DNA of 64,000 nucleotides. Source: Halovenus marina (lineage in GTDB: Archaea; Halobacteriota; Halobacteria; Halobacteriales; Haloarculaceae). Below, piece after piece: positions 35,016-43,481 of this stretch. The position numbers and the translations under genes were made by a program. The stretch covers positions 1,674,001 through 1,738,000 of the forward strand of contig NZ_JBLKNZ010000001.1 of the NCBI RefSeq assembly GCF_051414115.1, read 5' to 3'. Positions within the stretch are counted from its first letter, which is position 1. Every line of letters begins with the position of its first letter. Below the pieces are notes generated by a model. It made no database searches and was not told the DNA's origin. It worked only from the letters and a program-made list of their open reading frames with translations.

Positions 35016-35447
35016 TCAGTCGCCGGATTCCTCCGCTGGAACCACGGTCAGCGGGATGTCCGTCTCGCGGGCGAGTCTGTCGGTCGTGCTGCCGAGAATG
35101 GCTCGTTTGAGCGAATTTCCACCTCGCTGTCCGGCGACAATAAGATCGGCGTCGATTTCTGCTGCGTGGTCGAGAATTACTGTTGCGGGCCGCCCTCTAC
35201 GGATTTCGGGCTTGATCTCGGCCGAACTATCCTCGTACACGGAGACGAGGTCGGCCGCCAGATCAGAGACGGCATCTTCGATCTCGGCTACGTCCTCGAC
35301 GCCGAACCGCATCGGATCTGCTGTCGTATCGATCACCATGAGCACGTGGACCGTTGCGTCCGTCGCCTCGGCGAGCGACACCGCGTGATCGACAGCCTGC
35401 TCCGCTGTCTCACTTCCGTCAGTGGCGACGAGTATCGTCTCGTACAT
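35016..35447 (-). CDS. Universal stress protein A family protein
   Basis: A 143-residue UspA protein starting MYETILVATDGSETAEQAVD, with the ATP loop GQRGGNSLKRAILGSTTDRL. Upstream in-frame extension to 36035 runs through the divergent NUDIX gene and is rejected. Not linked to other genes. Confidence 0.92.
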   Translation of the reverse strand: MYETILVATDGSETAEQAVDHAVSLAEATDATVHVLMVIDTTADPMRFGVEDVAEIEDAVSDLAADLVSVYEDSSAEIKPEIRRGRPATVILDHAAEIDADLIVAGQRGGNSLKRAILGSTTDRLARETDIPLTVVPAEESGD

Positions 35448-35523
35448 ACGTACAGTTCGCCCGTGAGACTCTTGCCTGCTTTGGTCGAGACGGCCGTTGT
35501 CGCGACCCACCTCGCCTTGAAAG

Positions 35524-35530
35524 CTTATAC
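35524..35530 (+). promoter_or_regulatory. TATA box before the NUDIX leader ORF
   Basis: CTTATAC is centred 26 nt upstream of the ATG at 35553, so the mRNA should begin at that ATG and not at the NUDIX start 68 nt further on. Confidence 0.55.
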
Positions 35531-35552
35531 CCACGGACACCAAGAGACACAC

Positions 35553-35624
35553 ATGACCGCGTTCGCCCCTCCGAATTTCGCTGTATCGGTCTGTCGAGTG
35601 CCCCTGTTCGATACACGCCGATGA
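35553..35624 (+). CDS. 23-residue leader ORF coupled to the NUDIX gene
   Basis: A short frame reads MTAFAPPNFAVSVCRVPLFD then TRR and stops at TGA, which overlaps the NUDIX ATG as ATGA. With the TATA box 26 nt before its own start, a ribosome would load on this ORF first and reach the NUDIX start by termination-reinitiation. The peptide has no known relative. It could be only a device for translation. Confidence 0.45.
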   Translation: MTAFAPPNFAVSVCRVPLFDTRR

Positions 35625-36181
35625 CGACAGTCGACGACCTGTGGTATCTCGCTGACGAGGCTGACCAGCAGGCCGACCAGACGTACCACCGCCTGGCGGA
35701 TCGGTACACGGATTACATGGAATTCGAGACGACAAAACACGTCTCGCGCCGCCGATTTCGCACCGTCGCGCGCCGTATCCGCGACAACGGCGCACCCTAC
35801 GGAGCGCACACGCTCGCCTATCGATCGGACAGGTCGATAGTGCTGGTCCGACACGACGGCGTCGACCTGTGGGTTCTCCCGGGCGGGGAGACACAGGGGT
35901 CAGAATCGTTCCGAACGGCCGCCCAGCGAGAACTCGACGAGGAGGCAGGGATCGATGCCGCCTACGACGGGCTTGGGATGCTCGTCCGCGTCGATTTCTA
36001 CACTGACAGCCACTCAACGTGGGGAGTCCTGCCAATCTTCGAGGCTGAGGCGTCGCCGGAACCGCTCACTGTCGAGGATCCCGACGACGAAATCTCGGAC
36101 GCCCGCTGGTTCGCGGAGTTGCCGCCAGACACGCGCGACAGAGAACAGTTGCGGGCGTGGCGAGCGCGGCGATTCGAGTGA
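35621..36181 (+). CDS. NUDIX hydrolase
   Basis: The 186-residue protein has the full NUDIX box at about 89-111, from GETQGSE to RELDEEAGI, fitting Gx5Ex7REUxEExGU. About 60 N-terminal residues precede it (MTTVDDLWYLADEADQQADQ), helical and typical of haloarchaeal NUDIX proteins. NUDIX enzymes cleave nucleoside diphosphates linked to other moieties; the exact substrate is not clear. Confidence 0.88.
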   Translation: MTTVDDLWYLADEADQQADQTYHRLADRYTDYMEFETTKHVSRRRFRTVARRIRDNGAPYGAHTLAYRSDRSIVLVRHDGVDLWVLPGGETQGSESFRTAAQRELDEEAGIDAAYDGLGMLVRVDFYTDSHSTWGVLPIFEAEASPEPLTVEDPDDEISDARWFAELPPDTRDREQLRAWRARRFE

Positions 36182-36185
36182 TTGG

Positions 36186-37019
36186 CTACAGGTCCTCGGG
36201 ACCATGCGAGACGCCGTCGCGGCCGTCTGCACGCATCCGGCGGAGTGCGGCGCGAGCGTTTCCTGACTCGTAGCCAAACAGCACCGTCTCGGCGTAGGTT
36301 CCGGCCACCCGAGCGGCCCGAATGAGGTTGTCCACGTCGATATCGATCGCGTACAGTTCGACGCTGAAGGGGACGTCCAGACGGTCCTCGAAGCCGCTTG
36401 CGATCGATTCGAGCCAGTAGGTCGTCCCGTAGGCCGTGTCGTACACTGGGACGACGAACTCGTCGACGTACTGCGAGAGGGCGTCGGGGTTTACGCCGCT
36501 CCTGCGCTCGAGATGACCGGGATAGGGGTCGGGATACAGTGTCAGATACAGGTCGCCCGGGATCCGCTCGCGTGCGTTCGCGACGAACTCCGTGATCGTC
36601 GCGGTACGCCACTCCGAGAACGTGTCGTACTCACTCGTCTCGAACCGAGCGGTACACCGGTCGCAGTGGCAGTACTCCGCGCGCGGGAATCCTACGTCGT
36701 CGAGGCGAACATCCTCGTTTGCCTCGACAGCGTCTTCGATCATCTCGAACAGCCCTTCTCGGTAGGGCTCGTGGCTCGGACAGACGTAATCCCAGTCGAA
36801 GTACTCCCGCTCGCGTGTTGCGCGCTCACCGTCGTCGCTGACGGGCACGAGTTCGGGGTTCCCCTCCGCCGCGGCGTTGTCCCCGAAACAGGAGATCATG
36901 TTGACCCCCTCGCTGACGGGGTCGGTCGCCCGTCCGGTCACATCTTTCATTTCGAAAAACGCCCGGTCGAACTCGGGCCAGGTCAGTTCCTCCTCGTTGC
37001 GCGTGACGATACCGTACAT
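36186..37019 (-). CDS. Glycoside-hydrolase-like TIM-barrel protein with CHCDRC motif, unknown
   Basis: The 277-residue protein begins MYGIVTRNEEELTWPEFDRA. The middle shows FDWDYVCPSHEPYREGLFEM, then LDDVGFPRAEYCHCDRCTAR (four nearby cysteines in all), and the C-half has LYLTLYPDPYPGHLERRSGV and DEFVVPVYDTAYGTTYWLES. This pattern, strands ending in Asp/Glu, suggests a barrel like the GH-type haloarchaeal families. I cannot name the enzyme. Start chosen at 37019; ATG 37043 would add 8 residues. Confidence 0.6.
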   Translation of the reverse strand: MYGIVTRNEEELTWPEFDRAFFEMKDVTGRATDPVSEGVNMISCFGDNAAAEGNPELVPVSDDGERATREREYFDWDYVCPSHEPYREGLFEMIEDAVEANEDVRLDDVGFPRAEYCHCDRCTARFETSEYDTFSEWRTATITEFVANARERIPGDLYLTLYPDPYPGHLERRSGVNPDALSQYVDEFVVPVYDTAYGTTYWLESIASGFEDRLDVPFSVELYAIDIDVDNLIRAARVAGTYAETVLFGYESGNARAALRRMRADGRDGVSHGPEDL

Positions 37020-37120
37020 ACTACTGTCTCCGCCTGCAGACACGTAATCCGTTCGGGATAGTGCGTACTACTCCTCTCGCGACACCACGGAGAAAATCCC
37101 GACCGAGCGGGTCGGGCGGT

Positions 37121-37201
37121 TCAGTCCTCGAGGGCAATCTTGTACACGAGGACGATCGCGGCCAGTGCGGCAACCATGATGAAGGCTCGTTTCTTCGACA
37201 T
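37121..37201 (-). CDS. 26-residue single-helix membrane protein
   Basis: The frame encodes MSKKRAFIMVAALAAIVLVY plus KIALED: a basic N-terminus, an 18-residue hydrophobic helix, and an acidic end, the form of a small single-pass membrane protein. TTTTAAT lies 24-30 nt before its ATG, a proper promoter for a leaderless mRNA. It stands between the barrel protein and the RecA-like gene on the same strand. Confidence 0.5.
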   Translation of the reverse strand: MSKKRAFIMVAALAAIVLVYKIALED

Positions 37202-37277
37202 CAGTTGAAATAACGACACACTGGATTAAAATCTTTCCGGGGCAGGCAACACTCGGAGCGTCGACAGTGTGGACCGG

Positions 37278-37907
37278 TCAGGCGATATCGCGGCTGGTAT
37301 CGATCGAGACGTCCTCGACCAGGTTGAGTTTGATCACGTCAGACGGTGCGCGTCCCCCGCGGAACTTCGGAATCGAGAGGCGATTGTCGACCTCGTCGCC
37401 TCTGATGTTCGTTTCGAGGTGGAAGACCACGTCGGCGAAGTGTTCGGTCGTATCGCGCAAGGGTGGGACACTGCGACCCTCCAGACAGTGCAGGATTGCG
37501 AGGCTGTTCGTGTTGAAGATGTGATTCTGCAGGTCGTTCATGAAACTCCGGAACCGGGAGGGGGGTTCCTGCGATTCCAGAACGTCCAGCGGGTCGACGA
37601 TGAGATTCGACGTCTCGGGCAGTGCGCTGATGAGTTTCCCGGCGTTGTCAAGCGGCGCTTCCCCCGAGATGTGTCGGACTGTCGGGTCGCCCGTCTCGGC
37701 GGGCGTGTGCTCGATGCTGTCAGACACTGCCTCGGCAGTCCGGTTGAGCGACAGCCACAGCGTCCCACGCGTCGCGGTGAGTTCGTACAGAAATAGCTCG
37801 GCCTGACTGGACGGACTGGCCGACAGCGCGACCATGCTACCCGCTGGAAGCCCCCCGCCAAGCTTCCGGTCGAGCACATCGATACCAGTCCGTAGCCGGT
37901 TTGGCAT
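37278..37907 (-). CDS. RecA/KaiC-fold protein with degenerate P-loop
   Basis: The 209-residue protein begins like RadA/KaiC ATPases (TGIDVLDRKLGGGLPAGSMV, about 7-26), but the P-loop place reads ALSASPSSQAELFLYEL, without GK(S/T). A Walker-B-like LIVDPLDVLE follows near 101. The C-half resembles haloarchaeal KaiC-like proteins. It is unlikely to bind ATP normally and may act as a structural or regulatory partner. It starts 60 nt downstream of the MinD-like gene. Confidence 0.7.
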   Translation of the reverse strand: MPNRLRTGIDVLDRKLGGGLPAGSMVALSASPSSQAELFLYELTATRGTLWLSLNRTAEAVSDSIEHTPAETGDPTVRHISGEAPLDNAGKLISALPETSNLIVDPLDVLESQEPPSRFRSFMNDLQNHIFNTNSLAILHCLEGRSVPPLRDTTEHFADVVFHLETNIRGDEVDNRLSIPKFRGGRAPSDVIKLNLVEDVSIDTSRDIA

Positions 37908-37966
37908 CTCGTCACATCGTTTGTGCTACCATTCCGTAAAGATTCCGCCTCACTACGGGATATCGA

Positions 37967-38632
37967 TCAGTCCGTCGGAAGTGTCGCCGCGAGTTGCGTC
38001 CAGACGGACTGCGTCCGTGGGTTCTCCAGTGGATCTCCTTCGACTGTCGGAACCCGTGCGCGGACTGGCGGCAAACAATCCTGCATCTCGACGCGTCGCT
38101 CACCTGAATCGGTGGTCTGACCGTCACGAAACACGGTTCCCACGGGGTCGGCGTCGAGTTCGCGTGCCACCGTTGTCGTCCGGGCCGCATCTTCCAGACA
38201 CTGCGAGGACCCGGTCGTAACCACGAGTGTTGTCGTGGCATACCGAAGTGGACGGATCGCGTCCGGCCCCGCCCCTGCGGGACAATCGAGGATGACGGGG
38301 CCTGGCCAGCGACTTCGACGAGACCCGCGTCGAGTGCAGCCACCCCCGAGTGCATCCAGCGTACGCGCATAGTTCTCGCGGCTGCCAGCCGTGAGGACCG
38401 CGACACCCGGAAGCGTGGTTGACTGTCTGTAGACGCGTTCGATCGGTTCCCCGCGGGCCACCGCGTCGACCCCCGGTCCACGGTCCAGTTCTGCTGCGTG
38501 ATGGATGTCGGGCATGTCAGGGTCGGCATCGACGACGAGCGGACGAGCGCCCCGGGTGGCGAGCGCGCTCGCGAGTCCGAGCGCTGTCGTCGTCTTGCCA
38601 CAGCCACCCTTTCCGCCAGCGATGGCGATCAT
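37967..38632 (-). CDS. ParA/MinD-like ATPase
   Basis: The 221-residue protein has the deviant Walker A GGKGGCGKTTTALGL (about 6-20) with the signature Lys, then ARPLVVDADPDMPD (Walker A') and PVILDCPAGAGPD. It belongs to the SIMIBI ATPases that position or partition cell components. Residues near 95-111 (GGGCTRRGSRRSRWPG) are unusually basic; the +1 frame there reads far more natural protein, suggesting compensating frameshifts between 38297 and 38347. Confidence 0.8.
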   Translation of the reverse strand: MIAIAGGKGGCGKTTTALGLASALATRGARPLVVDADPDMPDIHHAAELDRGPGVDAVARGEPIERVYRQSTTLPGVAVLTAGSRENYARTLDALGGGCTRRGSRRSRWPGPVILDCPAGAGPDAIRPLRYATTTLVVTTGSSQCLEDAARTTTVARELDADPVGTVFRDGQTTDSGERRVEMQDCLPPVRARVPTVEGDPLENPRTQSVWTQLAATLPTD

Positions 38633-38653
38633 AGGCAGGGTGGCTCGGCTTCC

Positions 38654-38665
38654 GATATAAATATC
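38654..38665. promoter_or_regulatory. Symmetric TATA element between minD-like gene and pyrB
   Basis: GATATAAATATC is nearly its own complement. It is about 27 nt before the minD-like ATG and so should serve that gene; towards pyrB it would give a leader of about 30 nt. It may direct both. Confidence 0.45.
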
Positions 38666-38716
38666 AGGCTCGCGGTGTCGGGAGATTCAAGAGGGTTCGG
38701 GACAGGATTTTCACCG

Positions 38717-39631
38717 ATGCGCCACGACCACATCACGAGCGCCAAACAGCTCTCGCGGGGCGATATCGAGACGGTACTCGACCGCGCGCGGGAGATCGCG
38801 GCCGACCCGTCGTCGTACGCGGACCGCCACGCTGGGGCGCTGCTTGGCCTGCTCTTTTTCGAGCCGAGTACGCGGACGAAGATGAGTTTCTCCGCCGCAA
38901 TCAAGCGTCTGGGCGGCGACGTCGTCGACATGGGTCCGGTCGAGGCTTCGAGCGTCAAGAAGGGGGAGAGTCTCGCAGACACGGTCAGGGTCGTCGAGGG
39001 GTACGCAGACGCGCTGGTGCTTCGCCACCCCAGCGAGGGGTCGGCACAGATGGCCAGCGAGTTCGTCGACGTGCCGTTGATAAACGGCGGCGACGGGGCC
39101 GGACAGCACCCGACACAGACGCTGCTCGACCTGTATACGATCCGCGAGGCGGCGGGGCTCGATGACCTGACGATCGGGATCATGGGCGACCTGAAGTACG
39201 GGCGGACAGTTCACTCGCTGGCGTATGCCCTGACGAACTTCGAGACGAGCCAGTACTTCATCAGCCCGGAGAGCCTTCGCCTTCCACAGAACGTCCGCTA
39301 CGATCTGGACGAGGAGGGCGCGACTGTCGAGGAACACACCGAACTGGATCCCGTACTCTCTGATCTCGACGTGCTGTATATCACCCGGATCCAGAAAGAG
39401 CGGTTCCCCGACGAGAGCGAGTACCGCAAGGTCGCGGGACAGTATCAAATCGACACGACGACACTCGACGCGGCGAGCGACGACCTGACCGTGATGCATC
39501 CGCTCCCGCGCGTCGACGAAATCGACCACGACGTCGACGAGACGAGTCACGCACAGTACTTCCAGCAGGCGCACAACGGCGTCCCCGTCAGGATGGCGCT
39601 GCTCGACCTGCTTCTCGGGGGTAACCAATGA
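38717..39631 (+). CDS. pyrB: Aspartate carbamoyltransferase catalytic subunit
   Basis: PyrB joins carbamoyl phosphate and aspartate, the first committed pyrimidine step. The 304-residue protein has the carbamoyl-phosphate loop FEPSTRTKMSF (about 51-61), ADALVLRHPSEGSA, and HPTQTLLDLYTI, with the aspartate-binding VMHPLPRVDEI near the end. It overlaps pyrI by 4 nt. ATG 38717 chosen, as MRHDHITSAKQLSRGDIE is the family start. Confidence 0.96.
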   Translation: MRHDHITSAKQLSRGDIETVLDRAREIAADPSSYADRHAGALLGLLFFEPSTRTKMSFSAAIKRLGGDVVDMGPVEASSVKKGESLADTVRVVEGYADALVLRHPSEGSAQMASEFVDVPLINGGDGAGQHPTQTLLDLYTIREAAGLDDLTIGIMGDLKYGRTVHSLAYALTNFETSQYFISPESLRLPQNVRYDLDEEGATVEEHTELDPVLSDLDVLYITRIQKERFPDESEYRKVAGQYQIDTTTLDAASDDLTVMHPLPRVDEIDHDVDETSHAQYFQQAHNGVPVRMALLDLLLGGNQ

Positions 39632-40089
39632 GCGAACAGACCGAACTCCGCATCAGCAAGATCAAAGACGGCACCGTCATCGACCACGTCCCCGGCGGGC
39701 AGGCGCTGAACGTGCTGGCGATTCTCGGCATCGACGGCACGGGGACCGACGTGCTCAGCATCGCCATGAACGTCCCATCGGACCGACTCGGGCGAAAGGA
39801 CATCGTCAAAGTCGAGGGGCGCGAACTCAGCCAGTCTGAAGTCGATGTCCTCTCGCTCATCGCGCCCGAGGCGACAATCAACATCGTCAGGGGCTACGAA
39901 GTAGTCGAGAAACACCGCGTCGAACGTCCACAACAGGTCACCGGAATCCTCCAGTGTCCGAATCAGCACTGCATCACGACGGAAGACGAACCGGTCGACT
40001 CGCAGTTCGAGGTACTCGAAGAGGGGGTCCGCTGTGTCTACTGTGATACGATCATTCGGGAGGATCTGGCCTCGCACATTCTGGGTTGA
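39628..40089 (+). CDS. pyrI: Aspartate carbamoyltransferase regulatory subunit
   Basis: PyrI binds nucleotide effectors and a structural zinc. The 153-residue protein has TELRISKIKDGTVIDHVPGG at the start, the allosteric domain, and four zinc Cys at CPNQHC and CVYC (about 110-140). Overlap with pyrB by 4 nt ensures equal production. Confidence 0.96.
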   Translation: MSEQTELRISKIKDGTVIDHVPGGQALNVLAILGIDGTGTDVLSIAMNVPSDRLGRKDIVKVEGRELSQSEVDVLSLIAPEATINIVRGYEVVEKHRVERPQQVTGILQCPNQHCITTEDEPVDSQFEVLEEGVRCVYCDTIIREDLASHILG

Positions 40090-40129
40090 CGCACGCGTCT
40101 GTCAGAGCCACATGATGGGCATGTCCGCG

Positions 40130-40735
40130 TTACTCTTCTGTACCGGTCGTCTCTCTGGAATACTGTGCTTCGTATCCAGCAAGTCGACCCACCGGAGCAA
40201 AAAGAGCGGAAAGACGCTTCTGGATGCTGACCGGAGCCACGGTCGGATACGCCGTCTCAGCCGGAAAGGCGTCGATCCATACTGCGATCTGTAATGGATC
40301 CGGTACTCCTTCCTCGTTGGTCTTTCCGGCCTGAGCCAAGGCGTACACGCTTTCAGCCCACGCTTCGGTCTGAAAGGCCGGACGTCGCTCCCACCTGACT
40401 CGGATCGGCCGGTCCGTCGGATTCCAGTGCCGATGCGGAACGTCCGACGGGAGAGTGGTCTCTTCACCCTCTTCGAGAATCTGTTCGTCGCCGTCCACCG
40501 CGATGCGAAGCTTGCCAGCTAACACTTTCCAGCGTTCCTCTTGTTCGGGATGCACGTGTTCGAAATCGTTATCCAGCCCCCATGGTTCGTGTGAAAGCTC
40601 TCTCGCTGCTGTCGGATCCGTGGAGGAGGGGTACATCGTGCTTTCGAATCGGACGAACTCGCCATCCGTTTCCGCAGCGTTGTCTCTGACGACGTGTGGG
40701 TTCAGTTCGGCTATGTTGCTGAATCCCTCGGTCAT
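40130..40735 (-). CDS. Cupin-domain protein
   Basis: The 201-residue protein holds one cupin barrel: HVHPEQEERWKVLAGKLRIA with motif 1 (HxH...E), and LPSDVPHRHWNPTDRPIRVR with motif 2. C-terminal helices follow. The metal and reaction are unknown. It converges with pyrI, and its start is taken at 40735 (MTEGFSNIAEL). Confidence 0.82.
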   Translation of the reverse strand: MTEGFSNIAELNPHVVRDNAAETDGEFVRFESTMYPSSTDPTAARELSHEPWGLDNDFEHVHPEQEERWKVLAGKLRIAVDGDEQILEEGEETTLPSDVPHRHWNPTDRPIRVRWERRPAFQTEAWAESVYALAQAGKTNEEGVPDPLQIAVWIDAFPAETAYPTVAPVSIQKRLSALFAPVGRLAGYEAQYSRETTGTEE

Positions 40736-40903
40736 ACCTGTCCATGTTAAATTCCATTCACTTGAATGTGTGTCTGCAATTACCACACGTCGGAGCGGGT
40801 TCCCAACCCGTAGCGATTGACTGACCGCAGAGACGTTTCCTGCGTCCGGTCATCACACGTTCCCGTGGCCAATTCCTATACATCTCACGCTCTTCCCGGA
40901 AGT

Positions 40904-41716
40904 ATGGAGTATGAGACGCGCTGTGGCGAGAGTGTGCCGGTACTCGGACTTGGGACGTGGCAGATGGATTCGGACGTGGCCTACGAGTCGGTTTCGGCGG
41001 CGCTCGATATCGGGTATCGACACGTCGACACCGCGCAACTGTACGAGAACGAGGCGGGAGTGGGACGCGCAATCACGGACGCCGATCTCTCTCGCGACGA
41101 ACTCTTTCTCACGACGAAGGTCAACCCCATGCATCGGACTATCGACGATATCGTCGAGTCTGTCGAGGAGAGCCTCACAGCACTCGGCGTCGACTCCGTC
41201 GACCTGCTTTTGATACACTGGCCGAATCCGATCGTTGATCTCGAGACAGTAATCACAGGACTCGAAGCCGCAGTCGACCGCGGGATGACCCGGCACATCG
41301 GGGTCAGCAACTTCGGAAAGAATCGCCTTCAGCGCGCGCAGGGAATCGCGAACGAACCGATATTCACGAATCAGGTGCTCTTTCACCCCTGGTGGCCACA
41401 GCGCGAACTCCTCCGGTACTGTCAGGACTCGGGCGTTCTGCTAACTGGCTATAGCCCGCTGGCAAACGGGGCCGCAATCGGTGACGACGTACTCGAAGCA
41501 GTCGGGCGCGCGTACGGCAAGACGGGCCCACAAGTCGCGCTCCGGTGGGCGACCCAACACGAGAACGTCGTGACGATTCCGATGTCGACATCGCGCGAGC
41601 ACCTCGCAGAGAACGTGGACATCTTCGATTTCAAGCTCTCACGCGAGGAGCACGAGCGAATCACACGGCCGTCGCTGCTGCGGTCCGGGCGCGCCATGCT
41701 GCAAAGTCAACTCTGA
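40904..41716 (+). CDS. Aldo/keto reductase
   Basis: The 270-residue NADPH-dependent reductase has the full tetrad: Asp and Tyr in GYRHVDTAQLYENEAGVGRA, Lys in FLTTKVNP, and His in DLLLIHWPNP. NADPH-binding residues follow in TIPMSTSREHLAENVDIFDF. It reduces aldehydes or ketones; substrate not known. A frame from 40817 adds 29 unlikely residues. Confidence 0.92.
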   Translation: MEYETRCGESVPVLGLGTWQMDSDVAYESVSAALDIGYRHVDTAQLYENEAGVGRAITDADLSRDELFLTTKVNPMHRTIDDIVESVEESLTALGVDSVDLLLIHWPNPIVDLETVITGLEAAVDRGMTRHIGVSNFGKNRLQRAQGIANEPIFTNQVLFHPWWPQRELLRYCQDSGVLLTGYSPLANGAAIGDDVLEAVGRAYGKTGPQVALRWATQHENVVTIPMSTSREHLAENVDIFDFKLSREEHERITRPSLLRSGRAMLQSQL

Positions 41717-41728
41717 AAAACGAGTCAG

Positions 41729-42745
41729 TTATTCGATTTCTTCCGCGAGTTCGTCGGCGTCCACGTCGGCCTCTTCGAGCGCCGCTTCGAGGTCACCGCC
41801 GCCCATTCCGCCGCCCATGCCGCCCATCATGCCGGGCATGCCCATGCCGCTACCGTCGATGACCTCCTCGATGACGATGCGGTCGATGCCGAGCAGATCG
41901 ATGAGCTGTTGGCCGATCTGCTGTTTTTGCATCATCCACTGCTGGTTCATCGAGAGCTGGGGCGTCGCTTCGATGTACAGCGACTCCTTCTCCACCTCGA
42001 CCTCTTCGGTTTCGGGTTCGCTCTCCTCGTCGTCGGCTGCTTCCTCGTCTTCCGCCTCGTCCTGTTCGACGATCTGTGTCTCGGTGACGGTGTCGGTCTC
42101 GAAGCGGATCTCCAGATCCAGATCGAGGAACATGTCGAGCAGGCCCTGTGCCATCTCGGTCCGGTCGTCGACTTCCTCGACAACTTCGTACTCGTACTCG
42201 ATGTCCTCGCCAGCGAGCGGGTGGTTGAAATCGACGCGTGCGCGACCGCCGATGATCGTCTCGACGAAGCCCTGCTGGTTGTCGATCTGCACCTGTGCGC
42301 CCGGGTATCGGTCGTCTTCCGGAATCTTGTCCTTGCTGACCGTCTGGACTGCGTCTTCCTCGTACTCGCCGAAGGCCTCGGTGGCCGGAACCACGACTGA
42401 TCCGGTGTCGCCGACGTCCTTGCCGATGATGTCGTCCTCGACGGACTCGAAGATGTGGCCCTCACCGAGTACGATCGTTCGCGGGGCGAACTCCTGGTCG
42501 GCGTCGACGTCTTCTTCCTCGGCGACTTCGGGGTCCGTGGTGTCAACCAGGTCCCCGTCCTCCACGGTGCGCGCGGTGTACGCGAGCCTGATGAAATCGC
42601 CCGCTGCGAGTCCACTTTCCTCGACTTCTTCGCTCTCTTCAGCCTCGCCCTCTGGCGTATTCTCCCCAGTTTCCTCGGCGTCCGGTTCCTGCTCCTCGAC
42701 CTCGGTCGTGTCCGTGGTCTCGTCGTCTTCGGCTTCGTTGCTCAT
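41729..42745 (-). CDS. slyD: SlyD-like FKBP peptidyl-prolyl isomerase
   Basis: The 338-residue protein has a long acidic N-terminal extension (about 1-45), an FKBP domain with IRLAYTARTVEDGDLVDTTD, an inserted IF flap, and FNHPLAGEDIEYEYEVVEEV typical of SlyD. A second acidic stretch leads to a C-terminal part ending in a Met/Gly-rich segment near GMGMPGMMGGMGGGMGGGDL and an acidic helix. It assists protein folding; the long extras are usual in haloarchaea. Confidence 0.9.
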   Translation of the reverse strand: MSNEAEDDETTDTTEVEEQEPDAEETGENTPEGEAEESEEVEESGLAAGDFIRLAYTARTVEDGDLVDTTDPEVAEEEDVDADQEFAPRTIVLGEGHIFESVEDDIIGKDVGDTGSVVVPATEAFGEYEEDAVQTVSKDKIPEDDRYPGAQVQIDNQQGFVETIIGGRARVDFNHPLAGEDIEYEYEVVEEVDDRTEMAQGLLDMFLDLDLEIRFETDTVTETQIVEQDEAEDEEAADDEESEPETEEVEVEKESLYIEATPQLSMNQQWMMQKQQIGQQLIDLLGIDRIVIEEVIDGSGMGMPGMMGGMGGGMGGGDLEAALEEADVDADELAEEIE

Positions 42746-42798
42746 ACCCTGTGGGTCAGTCGTAGTACTCTTAAGGACACCGTTTCGACATGGAACTC

Positions 42799-43434
42799 AT
42801 GTACGAGGTCGAACTGAAGGTGCGGGCCGACCACGACCGCGTCCGGACGCGGCTGTCCGAATGCGGGGGGCAGTTTCTGGGGGCAGTCAGACAGGAAGAC
42901 ACCTACTATGACGCCCCCGACCGCGACTTCGCAGAAACCGACGAGGCGCTCCGCGTTCGGGCCGAATCAACACTTTCGACGGGCGGTTCATCCGACCGCT
43001 CTCACCGTGACGGCGACGCAGAGAGCGTCTTTCTGACATACAAGGGTCCGCTGGTCGACGCTGACTCGAAGACGCGCGAGGAGTACGAGATAACCGTCGA
43101 GGACGACGATGCCATCCGCGGTATCCTCTCCGGGCTTGGGTACGGACCCGCGGCGACGGTCACCAAGGAGCGCGAGCGCTACGAACTCGACGGCTGTACG
43201 GTCACGCTCGACCACGTCGCTGGAGTGGGTGAATTCGTCGAGGTCGAACTGGAGACAGCGGTGGCAAACACACAGGAGACAGAGGCGGCAATCGACGCCG
43301 CACGCGAGCAGGCAATCGAAATTCTCGACCGGCTCGGACTCGACGCCGACGACCAGATCCGAACCTCGTATCTCGGTCTCGTCCTCGCTGCGCGTGAGGA
43401 GGCTACTGGAGCTGACTCGACGACCGACGGGTGA
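42799..43434 (+). CDS. CYTH-domain protein (class IV adenylate cyclase CyaB-like)
   Basis: The 211-residue protein has the CYTH signature EVELK right at its start (MYEVELKVRAD), later VFLTYKGPL and GPAATVTKERERYEL with basic residues for triphosphate binding, and FVEVELET. CyaB-like members hydrolyse or cyclise triphosphate substrates; in archaea thiamine-triphosphatase or inorganic triphosphatase activity is equally likely. An ATG at 42790 adds three residues. The HD gene starts about 50 nt later. Confidence 0.85.
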   Translation: MYEVELKVRADHDRVRTRLSECGGQFLGAVRQEDTYYDAPDRDFAETDEALRVRAESTLSTGGSSDRSHRDGDAESVFLTYKGPLVDADSKTREEYEITVEDDDAIRGILSGLGYGPAATVTKERERYELDGCTVTLDHVAGVGEFVEVELETAVANTQETEAAIDAAREQAIEILDRLGLDADDQIRTSYLGLVLAAREEATGADSTTDG

Positions 43435-43481
43435 TATCACGACCGAGCAGCCTTTTGTTCGTCCGGGGCCTTTCACCAGTC

